Below, piece by piece: positions 6,172 to 7,509 of a DNA stretch of 7,509 nt (its first letter is position 1; every line of letters begins with the position of its first letter). The DNA comes from an uncultured Anaerolineae bacterium (GTDB lineage: Bacteria; Chloroflexota; Anaerolineae; Anaerolineales; UBA4823): positions 1-7,509 of the forward strand of contig CAKZNJ010000519.1 in assembly GCA_937129505.1 (NCBI GenBank), read 5' to 3'. The position numbers and the translations under genes were made by a program. The notes below the pieces were generated by a model. It saw only the letters and a program-made list of their open reading frames with translations, did not search any database and was not told the DNA's origin.

Positions 6172-6591
6172 TTAGTGAGTCGTCCTCGCCGAAAGAACCC
6201 CAAAAAGCAAGCTGATCAGAGCGAGCAATCCGAACCCGCCACTGATAAGCCAACCGGAGGGCAGCGCCCAAACAGAGGCAGCTTGAATAGCTGCGCTGAA
6301 TGCCCCCAGCAAATCACCCACCACGATGATGCCTAATAGCTTTCTCTGGAATTGCTCTTCTTGGTCAGAGCGATTTGCCAATTGGCGGGTCGCTAGTATG
6401 GTGATTGCCCAAGCGACCAATGCCATACCAAACAAGCGAGCAAACGACACCATTGCCCAATATCCCTGAGAGTCTTGAGCGAGGCGATCGAATCCCAGCC
6501 AAGCCATGATTAAGGGGCTATAGAGAAGGAACATCAAACCCACTAGAGCTAAGAACGCAGCATGAAAAGAGATCCAATGACGAATATTCAA
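6172..6591 (-). CDS. Four-helix membrane protein of unknown function
   Basis: A 139-residue integral membrane protein with four hydrophobic segments at about residues 9-31, 45-67, 84-106 and 113-134. A charged loop lies between helices 2 and 3 (NRSDQEEQFQRK, 73-84). I do not recognise the family, and no catalytic motif is visible. The chosen start is a TTG codon: AAGGAG (6602-6597 on the minus strand) lies 5 nt upstream, an ideal spacing, whereas the first internal ATG (residue 20) would delete most of helix 1. It is the middle gene of a minus-strand trio, 18 bp after the GlsB-type gene and 3 bp before the methyltransferase gene, so the three are probably cotranscribed. Confidence 0.75.
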   Translation of the reverse strand: MNIRHWISFHAAFLALVGLMFLLYSPLIMAWLGFDRLAQDSQGYWAMVSFARLFGMALVAWAITILATRQLANRSDQEEQFQRKLLGIIVVGDLLGAFSAAIQAASVWALPSGWLISGGFGLLALISLLFGVLSARTTH

Positions 6592-6609
6592 GAAGGCTCC
6601 TTGTTTGAA

Positions 6610-6861
6610 CTAAATTTTCTTTGTCAAACTGATTAGGTACAAAAGCACTACCGCACCCACCACCGCTGTAACCAGTGAACCCAACAAACCACTGGCTGAT
6701 ATACGCAAGAAATCAAAAATATAACCACCAATAACCGCCCCTAGGATTCCTACCACGATATTGCCAACCAACCCAATACTCGATTTGCGCATCAAGCGCG
6801 TGGCAATCCAACCTGCCACAAAGCCAATGATCACGAACCAAAGCAAATTATTGATGTCCAT
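6610..6861 (-). CDS. GlsB/YeaQ/YmgE (transglycosylase-associated) family small membrane protein
   Basis: An 83-residue protein with three glycine-rich membrane segments (about residues 7-24, 31-51 and 58-79). FVAGWIATRLMRKSSIGLVG (14-33), NIVVGILGAVIGGYIF (34-49) and VVGAVVLLYLI (67-77) match the pattern of the GlsB/YeaQ/YmgE family, annotated as stress-response membrane proteins. A precise biochemical role is not established. ATG 6861 was preferred over a TTG at 6876 because GGAG (6874-6871) lies 9 nt before the ATG and would overlap the TTG reading. It is the first gene of the minus-strand set with the four-helix protein and the methyltransferase. A TATATT lies at 6880-6875 on the minus strand, but it is too close to the ribosome-binding site to be a good promoter. 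Confidence 0.88.
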   Translation of the reverse strand: MDINNLLWFVIIGFVAGWIATRLMRKSSIGLVGNIVVGILGAVIGGYIFDFLRISASGLLGSLVTAVVGAVVLLYLISLTKKI

Positions 6862-6997
6862 AGCTTTTTTCTCCAATATAAGAGGTGGATTTTCTTCTCA
6901 TGACAACACCTAACCCATTTGAAAAATCTCGCTGAATGGGGAGTTGCTATTCTGCACTTTGCACGATTGAATTATAAACGGAAGGTAAAGAGAAGAA

Positions 6998-7006
6998 TGT
7001 TATAAT
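6998..7006 (+). promoter_or_regulatory. Extended -10 promoter (TGTTATAAT) before the 59-residue membrane peptide
   Basis: TGT plus a perfect TATAAT lies in the 151-bp divergent gap after the minus-strand set. Six T residues fill the space to the ATG at 7013. Initiation 6-8 nt after the box would fall at the start codon, with no room for a ribosome-binding site. No clear -35 is seen at 17 bp. The rest of this gap (6862-6997) shows nothing else I can support. Confidence 0.65.
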
Positions 7007-7012
7007 TTTTTT

Positions 7013-7192
7013 ATGAAACGGCTTGCTTGGCGTGTGTGGCTCGGCTATCTATTGATCTTTCTCTCCTTGTTACTTCTCCTATGGGGTTTATACCCCTTTG
7101 AGCACAAACGGCGTGAAATTCGCATTCAACCTCAGGGAATGCAAACCCCCGCCATTTACGAGGTCTTCCCAGATGCGATTCGCTGGGGATGA
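7013..7192 (+). CDS. Small single-pass membrane protein or leader peptide (59 residues)
   Basis: An ATG-initiated ORF of 59 codons, starting MKRLAWRVWLGYLLIFLSLL. It has a basic n-region, one strongly hydrophobic helix (about residues 8-27), then a charged segment (FEHKRREIRIQP) and a short tail ending DAIRWG. This is a signal-anchor topology with about 30 residues outside or inside the membrane. Support for it being real comes from the ideally placed TATAAT promoter, the membrane-protein-like composition and the 20-bp overlap with a following secreted-protein gene. There is no ribosome-binding site, so it would be read from a leaderless transcript. I do not recognise a family. It may be a small partner of the next protein or a regulatory leader peptide, since a hairpin begins on its stop codon. 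Confidence 0.6.
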   Translation: MKRLAWRVWLGYLLIFLSLLLLLWGLYPFEHKRREIRIQPQGMQTPAIYEVFPDAIRWG

Positions 7193-7509
7193 AGCGCCTA
7201 TCCGCTTCAGCAAACAAAAAGTTGCGCAAGTGATTGCGCTTTTTTTAATTGTGGTATTGCTGATCGCATGTGCACATGCAGCCCCGTCAGCACCGTCCCT
7301 GCCTGCCCCAACCATCACCCCAACTTACCTTGTGACTGGCACTGCCGCTCCCTCACTCAAGCCTCAGATTCCCGAACAACGACTTCTCATTGTGGAATGG
7401 CCGGCAACGATTCGGGTCGGTGATAGCGATTTGATCCTTCTAACCTTGGAAGTGGATCCGCAAGGCATTATCACCCCTACGGCGTCCATTCAAGGGCAGT
7501 CGGTGCAAG
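7173..7509 (+). CDS. Secreted or lipoprotein, uncharacterised (3' end outside window)
   Basis: An open frame from ATG 7173 to the window edge, giving 112 residues so far. The N-terminus is polar and basic for about 18 residues. A hydrophobic core (about 20-32) then leads to LIAC (30-33), which fits a lipobox with Cys33 as the modified residue; AHA (34-36) could alternatively be a signal peptidase I site. Next comes a Pro/Thr/Ala-rich linker (37-66) and the start of a beta-rich domain (LLIVEWPATIRVGDSDLILL, 71-90), of a style I associate with Chloroflexota extracellular proteins but cannot name. GAGG (7160-7163) lies 9 nt before the ATG. The start lies 20 bp inside the preceding small ORF. A GTG at 7230 is a possible later start but would strip the basic n-region. 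Confidence 0.65.
   Translation, partial: MRFAGDEAPIRFSKQKVAQVIALFLIVVLLIACAHAAPSAPSLPAPTITPTYLVTGTAAPSLKPQIPEQRLLIVEWPATIRVGDSDLILLTLEVDPQGIITPTASIQGQSVQ
7190..7209 (+). promoter_or_regulatory. Hairpin beginning on the stop codon of the 59-residue ORF
   Basis: TGAAGCG (7190-7196) and CGCTTCA (7203-7209) form a perfect 7-bp stem with a 6-nt loop. The first three stem bases are the TGA stop codon of the small ORF. A ribosome terminating there would melt the stem. The hairpin lies inside codons 6-13 of the overlapping secreted-protein gene. Confidence 0.45.
7224..7246 (+). terminator. Intrinsic-terminator-like hairpin plus T7 within the start of the next gene
   Basis: GCGCAA (7224-7229) pairs perfectly with TTGCGC (7234-7239) around the GNRA-type tetraloop GTGA. 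Seven consecutive Ts (7240-7246) follow at once, the textbook layout of a Rho-independent terminator, though the 6-bp stem is short. It lies 31 bp after the small ORF's stop and within codons 18-25 of the overlapping secreted-protein gene. It may end the small gene's transcript, act as an attenuator, or be a by-product of coding for a hydrophobic signal peptide. Confidence 0.45.

Noticed and set aside
6875..6880. TATATT on the minus strand as the promoter of the GlsB-type gene
   Set aside because: Transcription from it would begin downstream of the GGAG ribosome-binding site, and the possible TTGTCA -35 is 20 bp away.
7230..7232. GTG as the true start of the last gene, placing it after the hairpin stem
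   Set aside because: It would remove the basic n-region of the signal peptide, leaving the hydrophobic core at residue 2; ATG 7173 has GAGG 9 nt upstream. Kept only as a possibility.
1..7509. CRISPR array, tRNA/rRNA gene, insertion sequence, toxin-antitoxin or defence system
   Set aside because: No regularly spaced repeats, cloverleaf, transposase motifs or terminal inverted repeats, or defence-type domains were seen on either strand.

Overview
The window reads as ordinary chromosomal DNA from a bacterium of the Chloroflexota, most likely an Anaerolineae-type organism. This rests on the secreted LysM protein with proline/threonine (PTPTPGP) linkers, the style of the secreted proteins, moderate GC content and dense mixed-strand packing. 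That placement is inferred from gene style; there is no rRNA gene or other marker. I see no mobile element, CRISPR array, tRNA, rRNA or clear sign of recent transfer.

Left part, plus strand (1-2207): the C-terminus of a multi-pass membrane protein overlaps by 4 bp (ATGA) an MFS transporter. An extended -10 promoter then sits directly before a LysM protein with a C-terminal membrane anchor. Next come two minus-strand genes (3708 down to 2253): a hotdog thioesterase of the FlK type with its catalytic triad spacing intact, overlapping a GT-B glycosyltransferase whose usual E-x7-E motif is degenerate. A divergent intergenic region (3709-3887) separates them from two plus-strand genes: a UPF0173 metallo-beta-lactamase-fold hydrolase and a YuiH-like molybdopterin oxidoreductase with its own extended -10 promoter.

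Right part: a minus-strand set (6861 down to 5269) encodes a GlsB/YeaQ-type small membrane protein, a four-helix membrane protein beginning at a TTG codon with a good ribosome-binding site, and an RlmI-like SAM methyltransferase that lacks the m5C-type catalytic cysteine. Diverging from it is an extended -10 promoter placed 6 nt before the ATG of a 59-residue membrane peptide. That small gene overlaps by 20 bp a secreted or lipoprotein gene that runs off the right edge.

The most interesting structure is at 6998-7246: an apparently leaderless small ORF, a hairpin beginning exactly on its stop codon, and a second hairpin with a GTGA tetraloop followed by seven Ts. Both hairpins lie inside the start of the next gene, an arrangement that resembles leader-peptide attenuation. 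A second theme is promoter architecture: three extended -10 elements (TGnTATAAT), two of them so close to the ATG that the mRNAs should be leaderless. No large new multi-gene system is visible; the other genes are mostly housekeeping or uncharacterised family members.
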